Positions 8,960 through 18,629 of a stretch of 64,000 bases of DNA are shown here, piece by piece. The notes beneath the pieces were generated by a model. It saw nothing but the letters and a program-made list of their open reading frames with translations, was not told where the DNA came from and searched no databases. The number at the start of each line of letters is the position of its first letter. Position 1 is the stretch's first letter. Made by a program: the position numbers and the translations under genes. Origin of the DNA: an uncultured Lachnospiraceae bacterium (GTDB lineage Bacteria; Bacillota; Clostridia; Lachnospirales; Lachnospiraceae); contig CANRNJ010000001.1 in NCBI GenBank assembly GCA_947631955.1, positions 124,001 to 188,000 of the forward strand, read 5' to 3'.

Positions 8960-9445
8960 TTATTTTTCTTCCGCATCCTGAAGATCCTCGTTGTTCACAA
9001 GCGGCCCGGTTACCTTCTCCACATACAGATGCCCGGCAAGATGATCCAGTTCATGACACAGCGCTCTGGCGAGCAGTTCCGTTCCCTCCAGTTCAAACGG
9101 CTTCAGGTTCTCGTCGTAAGCCAGCACCTTGACATAATTTGGCCTCGTCACTATGCCGCTCTTGCCCGGAACGCTGAGGCATCCCTCGTATCCCTCCTGC
9201 TCGCCGCTGGTTTCCAGGATCCGCGGATTGATAAGTAAGATCGGGTCCTCCCCGGTAACGTCGATCACGACGATCCTTTTTAAGATGCCCACCTGAGGCG
9301 CCGCCAGTCCGACCCCCTCCGCGTCATACAGCGTTTCAAACATATCGTCGATCAGATCCCTTATCCGCGGCGTGATCTCTGTTACCTCCTTGCATTGTTT
9401 TGTCAATACCGGATCGCCTATTTCCCTTATCTTCCTGAGTGCCAT
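8960..9445 (-). CDS. def: Peptide deformylase
   Basis: A 161-residue metalloenzyme removing N-formyl from nascent proteins. All three family motifs are present: GVGLAAPQVG, EGCLSVPG (metal Cys) and HELDHLAGHLY (metal His residues and catalytic Glu). Start is supported by AAGGAGAGG upstream. It lies 33 bp after priA and before fmt, the conserved Firmicute order. No anomaly. Confidence 0.97.
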   Translation of the reverse strand: MALRKIREIGDPVLTKQCKEVTEITPRIRDLIDDMFETLYDAEGVGLAAPQVGILKRIVVIDVTGEDPILLINPRILETSGEQEGYEGCLSVPGKSGIVTRPNYVKVLAYDENLKPFELEGTELLARALCHELDHLAGHLYVEKVTGPLVNNEDLQDAEEK

Positions 9446-9478
9446 ATCCTTATCCTCTCCTTCTTAGTCTGCCGTTGA

Positions 9479-11734
9479 CTAATATGTATTCATCGGGTCA
9501 AAATCATATTGTACCGTAAAATTTTTGATCCCGTTTTCCTTTTCCCTGCAGAAAAGTTCCAAGATATCCTTCACTTCGATCAGTTTATCATAGTCTTTGT
9601 GTTTCACATAAAAAACATGCCTGTACTGATCGCTGATCCTGCTGATGGCCGCCTCCGCCGGTCCTATCACCTGATAGATACCGCCTTCTTTATCGTCCTG
9701 TTCTCTCTTTCTAAGGACCAGTTCCACCATCTGCCCGCAGATCTTTTTCCCCACCGCCTGCTCTCCCGACGTGATCAGTACGGCCATCATATGCGCCACC
9801 GGCGGATACTGCATAAATTCGCGGTAGGTGATCTCTTCCTCATAGAATCCCTGATAATCCTGAGCCGCCGCGTACACGATGCTGTAATGATCCGGCTGGT
9901 AGGTCTGGATCACCACCTCGCCCGGTTTTCCGCCCCGTCCTGCGCGGCCCGCCGCCTGCGTCAGCAGCTGAAAAGTCCTTTCGCCGGCCCGGTAATCATT
10001 CTGGTTTAAAGACAGGTCCGCCGCAAGGATCCCCACCAGTGTGACATTCGGGAAATCATGCCCTTTCACGATCATCTGCGTCCCCACCAGAATATCGGCC
10101 TTTTCGTCCGCAAAAGCCGCCAAGATCTTCTCATAGCTTTCTTTCTTCCGGGTGGTATCGCCGTCCATGCGCAGGACGCGCGCCGCCGGGAACTCCCTGT
10201 GGAGGGCTTCTTCGATCTGTTCGGTGCCCGCCCGGAACCCCATCAGATACCGGGAACCACATTCCGGACAGTCCGCACGGCGTACCTCCTCGTATCCGCA
10301 GTAGTGGCACACCAGCATGCCGTTGCGGTGCTCCGACAGCGAAACGTCACAGTGCGGACATTTCATGACATGGCCGCACGCTCTGCAGGAAACAAATCCC
10401 GCATAACCCCTTCTGTTCAGAAACAGCATCGTCTGCTCTCCCGCGTGCAATCTCTGCTCGATCAGATCATGCAGTTTCCGGCTGAACACGGAGCGGTTTC
10501 CCTGCTTTAATTCTTCCCTCAAATCCACTATATATACGCTCGGAAGCGTGCTGCTGCCGTGTCTTTCCGGCATTTCAAACAGTTGATAGGCACCGGTCTT
10601 CGCCCTGTAATACGCCTCCATGGAAGGGGTGGCGGATCCCATGACCACGCAGGCTCCGTGCATCGATGCGATGTGGACCGCCGTTTCTCTCGCGTGGTAC
10701 TTCGGCATGGATTCGCTCTTGTAACTGCCCTCATGCTCTTCGTCAATGATGATGATCCCCAGATTCGGAAACGGAGTAAAAAGCGCGGACCGCGGACCGA
10801 TGATCACATCCAGCTCCCCTGCCGCCGCACGTCTGATCTGATCGTATCTCTCTCCTTGGGAGAGCGAAGAATTGATCACCGACACTCGTTCTCCGAACCG
10901 TTTATAGAAACGGAGCAGCGTCTGATAAGTGAGGGCGATCTCCGGGATCAGCACGATCGCCTGCTTTCCCATCCGGATCATCTCTTCTATGATCCCCAGA
11001 TACACCTCCGTCTTGCCGCTTCCGGTCACTCCGTGTATCAGATACGTCCGGGGATTCCCGCTCCGGTAATCCCGGAGGACTTCTTCGACGATCTTTTTCT
11101 GGTCGTCGCCCAGACACACTCTCTTCTCTCCGCCCTCCACATGCTTCACCGGATTGCGGTATACGCTTTCCGTATCCACGCGGAGATATCCCTGTTTTTC
11201 CAGAGCCGTAAGCGTGGCGGGCGATATGTTGAGTTTCTGCCGGATCAGTTCGTAAGGAAGCACCTCTTCCTCCGTAAGGGCGCGCAGCACCCGCGCTTTT
11301 GCCGCCTGATGCTTCCGCTCACACTGATCGGCCGCCTCCGCAAGAGCCTCTGCGCCAAGACATGCCGTGACCTTTTTTTTCTCCAGATCTTTCAGCGTCC
11401 GTTTCACCGGAAGGACCGTTTTCAGAGCCGTGATCATGGTAGAGCCGTATTGCCGTTTCAGCCAATAGGCGATCTGTATCTGGCTGCTCTCGGCGGTGAT
11501 GCCTTTTTCGTCAACCGCGGTTATGAACTTGATCTTCTCCTCCGGATAATCGGCCCGGTCCGACAGATCCACGACATATCCCGCCTTCTCTTTGTTGCCG
11601 TTCCCGAAAGGCACACGCACGCGCACGCCCGGATATATGGCTTCCGATAATTCCTGCGGTATCTTATACTGAAAAGGTCTGTCAACTTTTTCATGCGAGA
11701 TATCCACGATAACATCCGCGTATCTTTCCGCCAT
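9479..11734 (-). CDS. priA: Primosomal replication-restart helicase PriA
   Basis: 3'-to-5' DNA helicase that reloads the replisome at stalled forks. The N-terminal DNA-binding domain is followed by the helicase core with Walker A GVTGSGKTEVYL and DEEH. Eight cysteines binding two zincs follow (CRACGHVMKCPHC and CHYCGYEEVRRADCPECGS), then helicase motifs V-VI (GTQMIVKGHDFPNV, QAAGRAGR). The start at 11734 (MAERYADV) follows AAGGAAGG with normal spacing. The track start at 11755 overlaps the end of murE. It is translationally close-coupled to murE, whose stop is only eight bases upstream. Confidence 0.96.
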   Translation of the reverse strand: MAERYADVIVDISHEKVDRPFQYKIPQELSEAIYPGVRVRVPFGNGNKEKAGYVVDLSDRADYPEEKIKFITAVDEKGITAESSQIQIAYWLKRQYGSTMITALKTVLPVKRTLKDLEKKKVTACLGAEALAEAADQCERKHQAAKARVLRALTEEEVLPYELIRQKLNISPATLTALEKQGYLRVDTESVYRNPVKHVEGGEKRVCLGDDQKKIVEEVLRDYRSGNPRTYLIHGVTGSGKTEVYLGIIEEMIRMGKQAIVLIPEIALTYQTLLRFYKRFGERVSVINSSLSQGERYDQIRRAAAGELDVIIGPRSALFTPFPNLGIIIIDEEHEGSYKSESMPKYHARETAVHIASMHGACVVMGSATPSMEAYYRAKTGAYQLFEMPERHGSSTLPSVYIVDLREELKQGNRSVFSRKLHDLIEQRLHAGEQTMLFLNRRGYAGFVSCRACGHVMKCPHCDVSLSEHRNGMLVCHYCGYEEVRRADCPECGSRYLMGFRAGTEQIEEALHREFPAARVLRMDGDTTRKKESYEKILAAFADEKADILVGTQMIVKGHDFPNVTLVGILAADLSLNQNDYRAGERTFQLLTQAAGRAGRGGKPGEVVIQTYQPDHYSIVYAAAQDYQGFYEEEITYREFMQYPPVAHMMAVLITSGEQAVGKKICGQMVELVLRKREQDDKEGGIYQVIGPAEAAISRISDQYRHVFYVKHKDYDKLIEVKDILELFCREKENGIKNFTVQYDFDPMNTY

Positions 11735-11741
11735 GCCGCCT

Positions 11742-13208
11742 TTACCTTCCTTCAAGTATCTCCTGTATCAGCACTCTTTCGTCCATAGGATATTTGACGC
11801 CGTTGATCTCCTGATAATCTTCATGTCCCTTACCGGCCAGCACAATGATGTCGCCGGGCTCTCCGTGCGCGATCGCATAGGCGATGGCTTCCTTCCGGTC
11901 ACAGATCTCAACGTATTTTCCGTCGGTCCTGCCGATCCCCTCTTTGATATCGTCTATGATGTCCTGCGGTTTCTCGGTCCGGGGATTGTCAGAGGTAATG
12001 ATCGTCAGATCCGCCATCTGACCGCTGACCTCTCCCATCTCATACCTTCTGGACCGGGCCCGGTTGCCCCCGCAGCCAAACAGGCAGACCAACCGGTGCG
12101 GTTTATACTCCCGCAGCGTGGACAGCAGGCTTTTTAACGCCATCGCATTGTGCGCATAATCGATCATCAGCGTGAAGTCGTCCGACACTTTGACAGGCTC
12201 CATCCTGCCCTTTACCTTGGCGGTGAGGAGGGCCGCCCGGATATCCTCCTCAGATATTCCGAAATGACGGCATATTGCGATTGCCGTCAACGCATTATAT
12301 ACGCTGAATTTGCCGGGAGTCGCAATCCTTACCGGAAAATTCATCTGTCCCCGGACCTCAAACGACATCCCCAGACTGCCGGCCTCCCGCAGAAAAGAGA
12401 TGCCGCAGGCGCGCAGATCGGCCTCCGTATCGATGCCGTACGTTTCCAGACTACAGGTGTGTCCTTCGGTGACTGCCTCCCAGTGCGCATCGTCATGATT
12501 GACGATCCCCACCCTGCACTGTCTGAACAACAGCCCTTTACAGTACAGATATTCGTCAAAATCTTTGTGTTCGCCCTTGCCGATATGGTCCGGCTCGATA
12601 TTTGTAAAGATCCCGAAATCAAAGACAAACCCCTGTGTCCTGTGCAGTTTGAGCCCCTGAGATGATACCTCCATCACCACGGTATCGCATCCGGCATCCG
12701 CCATCTGCCTGAAATATTTCTGGATCAGATAAGACTCCGGCGTCGTATGGTCCGCATGGATATGAGTGTCACCTATAATGATCTCTATCGTTCCGATCAG
12801 GCCCACTTTTCTTCCGGAATTCTCCAGAATGGATTTCACCAGATATGTCGTGGTCGTCTTGCCCTTCGTCCCGGTAATGCCTATGATCTTCATCTCTTTG
12901 GCCGGATGGCCGAAGAAAGCCGCGGACAAGAACGCCATGGCATAATGGGTATCTTTGACCCGGACGACCGTGGCATCCGTACCGGCAGGCAGTTCCACGT
13001 CTTTTTCCACGACGATCACACCGGCCCCGGCTTCCGCCGCATCGGCGGCAAATTCATGTCCGTCCACGACCGCGCCCGGTATACAGATAAACATGCAGTC
13101 CGGCACGACCCTTCGGGAATCGTATACGATGTCCGAAACTTCCCGTTCCAGTGTCCCCCGGACGCACTCATGATCGATGCCGTCTAACAATTTCAATAAT
13201 GCTGCCAT
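11742..13208 (-). CDS. murE: UDP-MurNAc-L-Ala-D-Glu:meso-DAP ligase MurE
   Basis: Cytoplasmic Mur ligase adding the third stem-peptide residue. The ATP loop GTKGKTTTTYL, TTPES (substrate contact) and the DNPR signature are visible. DNPRTE at the amino-acid pocket indicates meso-diaminopimelate rather than lysine, so the wall should be of DAP type. Length 488 is usual. It opens the long minus-strand operon, with a promoter about 150 bp upstream and a GGGAGG ribosome site. Confidence 0.95.
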   Translation of the reverse strand: MAALLKLLDGIDHECVRGTLEREVSDIVYDSRRVVPDCMFICIPGAVVDGHEFAADAAEAGAGVIVVEKDVELPAGTDATVVRVKDTHYAMAFLSAAFFGHPAKEMKIIGITGTKGKTTTTYLVKSILENSGRKVGLIGTIEIIIGDTHIHADHTTPESYLIQKYFRQMADAGCDTVVMEVSSQGLKLHRTQGFVFDFGIFTNIEPDHIGKGEHKDFDEYLYCKGLLFRQCRVGIVNHDDAHWEAVTEGHTCSLETYGIDTEADLRACGISFLREAGSLGMSFEVRGQMNFPVRIATPGKFSVYNALTAIAICRHFGISEEDIRAALLTAKVKGRMEPVKVSDDFTLMIDYAHNAMALKSLLSTLREYKPHRLVCLFGCGGNRARSRRYEMGEVSGQMADLTIITSDNPRTEKPQDIIDDIKEGIGRTDGKYVEICDRKEAIAYAIAHGEPGDIIVLAGKGHEDYQEINGVKYPMDERVLIQEILEGR

Positions 13209-13352
13209 TGCTGCCTCCCTGTTCTTTTCTCACTTACTTACCATAGCACGAAAACCGCCGTTTTTCAACTTGTGCAGCGGCCATCATCTTTTTTTTGGTT
13301 TTCTGAACATCATTTTATTTTTTCTTTCGCCTTCCTTAATTTACTTTAGAAA

Positions 13353-13381
13353 TTTATAACAAAGTAAACACATTTTGTACA
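13353..13381 (-). promoter_or_regulatory. Sigma-A-type promoter of the murE operon
   Basis: On the minus strand TGTACA, a 17-bp spacer and TATAAA lie in an AT-rich stretch, about 145 bp before murE. No other gene lies between. The rest of the 13209-13502 spacer contains AT-rich DNA, a run of nine C and the pfkB terminator; no gene was seen. Confidence 0.6.
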
Positions 13382-13430
13382 CAAATAACCATTAAAGTAA
13401 AAAACAAGAATAGTTGAACAACTCACTATT

Positions 13431-13439
13431 CCCCCCCCC
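13431..13439. repeat. C9 homopolymer upstream of the murE promoter
   Basis: Nine consecutive C (G on the coding strand of murE) about 50 bp upstream of the predicted -35 element, in an otherwise AT-rich spacer. It lies outside any gene. Confidence 0.9.
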
Positions 13440-13457
13440 TCATAAGAATAATGCAGA

Positions 13458-13484
13458 AAAGTCTGGAGAACCCAGACTTTTTTG
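13458..13484 (-). terminator. Terminator after pfkB
   Basis: Inverted repeat AAAGTCTGG / CCAGACTTT with a five-base loop, flanked by A-runs and T-runs so it could work in both directions. It lies about 20 bp after the pfkB stop, before the murE promoter, and separates the two transcription units. Confidence 0.65.
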
Positions 13485-13502
13485 TATGTCTGACGGCAAT
13501 TC

Positions 13503-14444
13503 TTATGCGGGATCTATCTTCTCCACTATAATCTTATTCATCAGCTCTTCCGCTGTTTCCATGGGGATTTCGGCGCTCACCGCGGTGGTCACATTCGCCG
13601 CCGAAACAGCGCAGGCGCGCACGATAGCCTGTTCGCGCGTTTCTCCCGCCATGTGCGACATAGCGTAAGCCGCCACAACGCTGTCGCCGCATCCCACCGT
13701 GTTGACACACGGGACTTCTTCCGCGCGCGCGTACAGGACGCTGTCTTTTGAAACGCTCAGAAGTCCTTTATTTCCCATCGATACCACGACTTCGGCGATC
13801 CCCTCCTGACAGAACAGCTGCGCCGATTCTATGATCTGCGCCCGCGTCGTGAACCGCCTTCCCATAAGATATTCCAGTTCTCTCTGATTGGGCTTGATCA
13901 GATACGGTTTCGCGCGGATACCGGATTTCAGGCTCTCCCCGCTGGAATCCAGATAAGACGGCACGGAAGCGGCGGCCGCCCGGTCGATCAGTTCCGCGTA
14001 TATGTCCGCCTCGATCCCCTGCGCGGCGGAACCTGACAGGATCACAAGCCCACATTCTTCCAGCAGCCGGTCATACTGTCTTAGGAACTCCGCCCGCTCC
14101 TCAGCGCTGATCACCGGCCCCGGCTCCAGGATCTCCGTGACATAACCGTCGTCCGCCAGAATGTTCATATTGGTTCTGGTTTCTCCCGCTGTCTTCACGA
14201 AACGGCACTCCGCACCGCGCCGGAGCAGTTCTTCTTCTATATACCGTCCGTCATTGCCGCCCAGAAATCCGGTCGCCGCTGTGGGATACCCGTACTGCCT
14301 GAGTATCTTTGCCACGTTGACGCCCTTTCCACCGGCGATCTTCATGACCGTCCTCATTCTGTTGACATTTCCGGCCATCAAGCTCTGCGTCGTATAAGTC
14401 TTATCTACTGCCGGATTTAATGTCACAGTCAATATTTTCTTCAT
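13503..14444 (-). CDS. 1-phosphofructokinase family sugar kinase (PfkB fold)
   Basis: A 313-residue ribokinase-fold enzyme starting MKKILTVTLNPAVDKTY, the pattern of the fructose-1-phosphate/tagatose-6-phosphate kinase branch. GGKGVNVAKIL binds the sugar, and the catalytic loop is NTVGCGDSVVAAY, where the usual GAGDS reads GCGDS with the catalytic Asp intact. No PTS fructose transporter or DeoR regulator lies beside it, unlike a typical fruRKA operon, so substrate is open between fructose-1-phosphate and tagatose-6-phosphate. It starts three bases after the recJ stop and ends with a terminator. Confidence 0.85.
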   Translation of the reverse strand: MKKILTVTLNPAVDKTYTTQSLMAGNVNRMRTVMKIAGGKGVNVAKILRQYGYPTAATGFLGGNDGRYIEEELLRRGAECRFVKTAGETRTNMNILADDGYVTEILEPGPVISAEERAEFLRQYDRLLEECGLVILSGSAAQGIEADIYAELIDRAAAASVPSYLDSSGESLKSGIRAKPYLIKPNQRELEYLMGRRFTTRAQIIESAQLFCQEGIAEVVVSMGNKGLLSVSKDSVLYARAEEVPCVNTVGCGDSVVAAYAMSHMAGETREQAIVRACAVSAANVTTAVSAEIPMETAEELMNKIIVEKIDPA

Positions 14445-14447
14445 GGC

Positions 14448-16229
14448 TTACATATCTCCCTTACAATAATCCTGCATGACCATCTGTATGCGCTCTCTGC
14501 CCCGGTAGACGTCCACTTCCGGATAATAGACCACGCTGATGCAGATATCGCAGCCGCCGCCCTGATACAGCGCGTCAAAGCTGTCCTGCCCAAACGTCTG
14601 CCGCAGAAAATCGTGCCATACTTCCATATTCCCGAAATAGATCATCTCAAATGTCCTGCCGCTGCCGTCTTTCACGGTATACTTTCCCACATTGCTGTTT
14701 TTACCGAGTATCCTTCCTCTTACCAGCCGGATATTTTTCTGTGCGAAGATCGGTTTCGGATTGCCGTTGCCGAAAGGTTCCAGAACCGAGAACTGTTTCA
14801 CCAGATCCGCCGTCACATAGGACATAGGCATGGGCACATCGATGTGTATCTTCTCCTCCAGATCCTCCGGCGCCAGTCCACAGTGTTCGTTCAGATAAGT
14901 GCGGAAAACGTCCACATTCTCCGCATCCATCGACACGCCAGCCGCCATCTTATGGCCGCCGTATTTCGTATATAATTCTTTGCACTCGCTCATCTTGTCA
15001 TACATGGAGTAGGCTTCTATGGACCGCCCCGATCCCTTGACGCCCTCCTCCGAGCGGGTGAGCACAAAGACCGGCTTATAATAGCGTTCCCGGATACGTC
15101 CGGCGATGATGCCCGCCAGACTTTCATGACAGTCCGGCAGGTAGACGACCAACACCTTATCGTCCTTAAGACCGGTTTCCTCGATCATGCGGATCGCCTG
15201 CTGCGTTCCCCGCAGGGTCATATCCTTCCTGCTGTCATTTAATTCCTTCAGCTCTCCGGCTATGGTCATCGCCTCGGCCTTGTCCTGAGTCATGAACATC
15301 CTCAGCGCTCTGGCCGCCGTATCCAGCCTTCCCGTGGCGTTAAGACACGGCCCCAGTACGAACCCGATATGATACGCCGAGAGCTGCTTCTCCTGTAATC
15401 CGTTGACGGCAAGAAGCGCCTGCATCCCGGCATTGCCCGACCGAAGGATCCTTGGCAGACCGTATCGGACTATGATGCGGTTCTCATCGACAAGTTCCAT
15501 CACGTCGCCTACCGTGGCAAACGCCGCAAACGCCAAAAGTTCGTCCAGAAGTCCGCAGCTTCCCTCCGTCGGCATTTTGTCAAACAAAACCTGTATCAGC
15601 TTGTAGGCGACTACGGCCCCGCAGATCCCGTCAAAAGGATACCCGCATGCTGCCTGTTTCGGGTCGATCACCGCATCCGCCGCGGGCAGACATTCCCGGC
15701 GCACACCGTCGCCGCCGATCTGGTAAGGCACTTCATGATGATCGGTCACTACCACGGTCATTCCGAGCGAAACGGCATGGTCGATCTGGGCGCCCGCCGC
15801 AATGCCGTTGTCGCACGTTACCACCGTATCCGCCCCCGCTTCATGCGCGTCGTCGATGATATGCTCGTTCAGCCCGTATCCGTCGTGGATGCGGTGCGGG
15901 ATCACCGCGTCGGCCAGTGCGCCGCAATGCCTGAGGCCCGTCAGGAGAATATATGTGGCGCATATTCCGTCTATGTCATAATCCCCTATGACACGGATCT
16001 TTTTTTTGTCCCGGATCTTACCGGCGATCAGCTCCGCCGCCTTCTCCGCATCTTTTAACAGATAAGGAGAGTGCATATCCGCAATCGAGCCGTGCAGAAA
16101 CGTTTCGATCTGGCTGACATCCACGATATCCCTGTTTCTGATTATCCTCGCAACCACCGGGTCGATATGAAATTTTTCCGCTATCGCCGCAAAATCCGCT
16201 CGTTTTGCATATACCGTCCACTTTGCCAT
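14448..16229 (-). CDS. recJ: Single-strand DNA-specific exonuclease RecJ
   Basis: 5'-to-3' ssDNA exonuclease of recombination and mismatch repair. DHH-family metal motifs are seen: GDYDIDG, TCDNGI and VVTDHHEVP in the first third, and the DHHA1 domain signature GGHKMAAG in the second half. At 593 residues it has the length of the core enzyme, without the extra C-terminal domain of Bacillus RecJ. A GGGAG site precedes the start. It is probably cotranscribed with pfkB three bases downstream. Confidence 0.94.
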   Translation of the reverse strand: MAKWTVYAKRADFAAIAEKFHIDPVVARIIRNRDIVDVSQIETFLHGSIADMHSPYLLKDAEKAAELIAGKIRDKKKIRVIGDYDIDGICATYILLTGLRHCGALADAVIPHRIHDGYGLNEHIIDDAHEAGADTVVTCDNGIAAGAQIDHAVSLGMTVVVTDHHEVPYQIGGDGVRRECLPAADAVIDPKQAACGYPFDGICGAVVAYKLIQVLFDKMPTEGSCGLLDELLAFAAFATVGDVMELVDENRIIVRYGLPRILRSGNAGMQALLAVNGLQEKQLSAYHIGFVLGPCLNATGRLDTAARALRMFMTQDKAEAMTIAGELKELNDSRKDMTLRGTQQAIRMIEETGLKDDKVLVVYLPDCHESLAGIIAGRIRERYYKPVFVLTRSEEGVKGSGRSIEAYSMYDKMSECKELYTKYGGHKMAAGVSMDAENVDVFRTYLNEHCGLAPEDLEEKIHIDVPMPMSYVTADLVKQFSVLEPFGNGNPKPIFAQKNIRLVRGRILGKNSNVGKYTVKDGSGRTFEMIYFGNMEVWHDFLRQTFGQDSFDALYQGGGCDICISVVYYPEVDVYRGRERIQMVMQDYCKGDM

Positions 16230-16261
16230 ATGCCGCTCCCGTATCCGCCTGTTCTGATGAT

Positions 16262-16292
16262 AAAGGCGTTCTGCGATAAACAGAACGCCTTT
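16262..16292. terminator. Strong hairpin between secDF and recJ
   Basis: Perfect 12-bp inverted repeat AAAGGCGTTCTG / CAGAACGCCTTT with a seven-base loop, about 65 bp after the secDF stop and 32 bp before recJ. There is no good U-run after it on the minus strand, so it may be a weak terminator or a processing site rather than a full stop. Confidence 0.5.
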
Positions 16293-16355
16293 GCAAGCAA
16301 TGATCCTGCCGCATCCGCAAAGGACGCGGCGCCTATACCGGAATATCCGTCGTTT

Positions 16356-18629
16356 TTATTTGGCGGCCTTCTTGACAAATTTTGTCCGGAACACATACCA
16401 CATTGCACCGGTAAGGCATATGGAAGAATAGGTTCCGCAAATGATGCCTGCAATCAGCGGAAGCGCAAATTCCCTGATCGAAGACACGCCGAACACCTCC
16501 AGCGCCGCCACCATAAAGAAAGTCGTCAGCGAAGTAAAGATACTCCGGGACAAAGTCTGGGTAATACTCTTATTTACCAGTTCTTCAAGCTTTCCGGAAT
16601 CTCTTCTGCTCCGCAGATTCTCACGGATACGGTCGAAGATAACGATCGTAGCGTTAATGGAATAACCTACTATGGTCAGCATACAGGCGATAAACGTATT
16701 GCCCACCGATATTCTGGCGACCGCATAGAAGGCAAGCACGACCAGCACATCGTGTATCAGCGCGATCACGGAACTTGCTCCGAACCGGATATCCTTGAAC
16801 CGGAACCAGATATACAGCAGCATAAGGATGGCCGATACTATGATCGCCTTGATCGCATCCGACTGCATCTCCGAACTGATCGTTGCGCTGATCGTTTCCG
16901 CCGTGATACTGCTCTTATCCACGCCGAAATTCTCCGCCATGGCGTCGGCAAACCGTTCCCGCTCTTCCACGTTCAGAGTCCTTGTCTTGATAATGATCTG
17001 ATTGCTTCCTGCCACCTTTGTGGACTGAACGTTGCTGTCGCCCGTGATATCCTCCACGACCGGAACGATCTGCTCGTCGATCTCCTCAATGCTCAGATCC
17101 TCGTTGAGCGTCATGGTCGTAGACGTACCGCCCACGAAATCAAGACTGTAGTTGAGCGGCATGCCTATCTGGGATCTGTTGATGCCCATCACGATAAATC
17201 CGGCCACGATGACCGCTGCCGACAGTCCGAAGAAGAAATATTTCTTCGACAGGAACGGAATGGTCTTATGCTCCTTGCCGACACCGTACGCCTTCTCGCT
17301 CTGAACTCCCAGCGCGAAGAACACGTTCATCAGGAATTTGGTCACAAACAGCGCCGTAAACATCGATAAGATGATACCCAGCATCAACGTGATGGAGAAT
17401 CCACGAATCGTGCCGCTGCCCATAAAGTAAAGCACTACCGCCGCAATAAAGGTCGTGATATTACCGTCCAGAATAGCGGACATGGCCTTGTTGAAACCGA
17501 TCTTCATAGAGGACTGTACCGTCTTGCCGGTGGCCAGTTCCTCACGGATGCGGGCAAAGATAATAACGTTGGCATCGACCGCCATACCGATGGAAAGAAT
17601 GATACCCGCAATACCGGGAAGCGTCAGAGTCGCCTCAAAGGCATACAGAAGAATGACCATCAGTTCCGAATACAGGCACAGCGCCAGCGACGCCGCCAGA
17701 CCGGAAATGTAATATACCGCGATCATGAAGACGACGACCAGTCCAAAACCTACCGCCGCCGCGATCAGGCTGGTATGGATCGCCGCGGAACCAAGCTGAG
17801 CGCCCACTACATTGGAGCGCAGTTCTTCCAATTCCAATTTCAGACCGCCGATACGGATCGTGGAAGCAAGCTGCTGCGCTTCCTCCGCGCCGCCCTGTCC
17901 CACCGTGATGATGGCGTTGCCGTCCGTGATCACGGCGTTGACGCTGGGTGCGCTGACAATGGCATCGTCATAATAGATCGCGATCGACTCGCCGTTTTTA
18001 TACGCCTTCTCGGTAGCTTCCGCAAAAGCCGCCGCGCCCGTATCGTTCAGCGTCAGCGTCACGACATTCTCCACGTTGCCCATCTGCTGATCCTGCTGCG
18101 CCCTCGCCTGTGCGTCCACCACTTCCGTACCCGTGATGATAACGGAGCCGTCGGCGATCAGTTCGTCGATCGTCTTGGTCAGCACATACTGTACGATCAG
18201 GTTCCCGTCGGCATCCATACCGTAGCTGCCTTCATAGTTGTTGTTCCCTTCACTGTCCGTCTGGGATATAAAATACAGACTTCCGGGTTTCCCCAGTTCT
18301 TCCAATATTGCGTTGGCGTCGGACACACCGGGGATCTCGATGTTGATACGGTCGGAACCCTCCTGATATACCTGTGCCTCCGTACTGTAATTCTGCACAC
18401 GCTGCTGCAGTTTATAGATCGTATCGTCCATATCCTCGGAACTGGGATTCTCATCGCCCACTACCTGATAGGTTATGCTGACACCACCGGCGAGATCCAG
18501 CCCCAGTTTAATCTTGGAAGCCGATCCGGACTGATCCGACCCGACGCCGAAGATCGCCGTATAACCCAGCAGCACGAGTATCAGAACATACACAATCAAC
18601 CCTATAACCGCTCTGCTTTTTTTCATCAC
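16356..18629 (-). CDS. secDF: Fused SecD-SecF protein translocase subunit
   Basis: Membrane component that uses the proton or sodium gradient to pull proteins out through SecYEG. Residues 1 to about 440 are SecD (LGLDLAGGVSITYQV, the periplasmic P1 region, then six helices with the GMAVDANVIIFARIREE motif). Residues from about 450 are SecF (LDFVGGTSTTMTL, then helices with SINATIVIFDRIREN). A single 757-residue chain is normal for many Gram-positives. The ATG overlaps the scfB stop by four bases, so translation is coupled to the SCIFF maturase. Confidence 0.95.
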   Translation of the reverse strand: MMKKSRAVIGLIVYVLILVLLGYTAIFGVGSDQSGSASKIKLGLDLAGGVSITYQVVGDENPSSEDMDDTIYKLQQRVQNYSTEAQVYQEGSDRINIEIPGVSDANAILEELGKPGSLYFISQTDSEGNNNYEGSYGMDADGNLIVQYVLTKTIDELIADGSVIITGTEVVDAQARAQQDQQMGNVENVVTLTLNDTGAAAFAEATEKAYKNGESIAIYYDDAIVSAPSVNAVITDGNAIITVGQGGAEEAQQLASTIRIGGLKLELEELRSNVVGAQLGSAAIHTSLIAAAVGFGLVVVFMIAVYYISGLAASLALCLYSELMVILLYAFEATLTLPGIAGIILSIGMAVDANVIIFARIREELATGKTVQSSMKIGFNKAMSAILDGNITTFIAAVVLYFMGSGTIRGFSITLMLGIILSMFTALFVTKFLMNVFFALGVQSEKAYGVGKEHKTIPFLSKKYFFFGLSAAVIVAGFIVMGINRSQIGMPLNYSLDFVGGTSTTMTLNEDLSIEEIDEQIVPVVEDITGDSNVQSTKVAGSNQIIIKTRTLNVEERERFADAMAENFGVDKSSITAETISATISSEMQSDAIKAIIVSAILMLLYIWFRFKDIRFGASSVIALIHDVLVVLAFYAVARISVGNTFIACMLTIVGYSINATIVIFDRIRENLRSRRDSGKLEELVNKSITQTLSRSIFTSLTTFFMVAALEVFGVSSIREFALPLIAGIICGTYSSICLTGAMWYVFRTKFVKKAAK

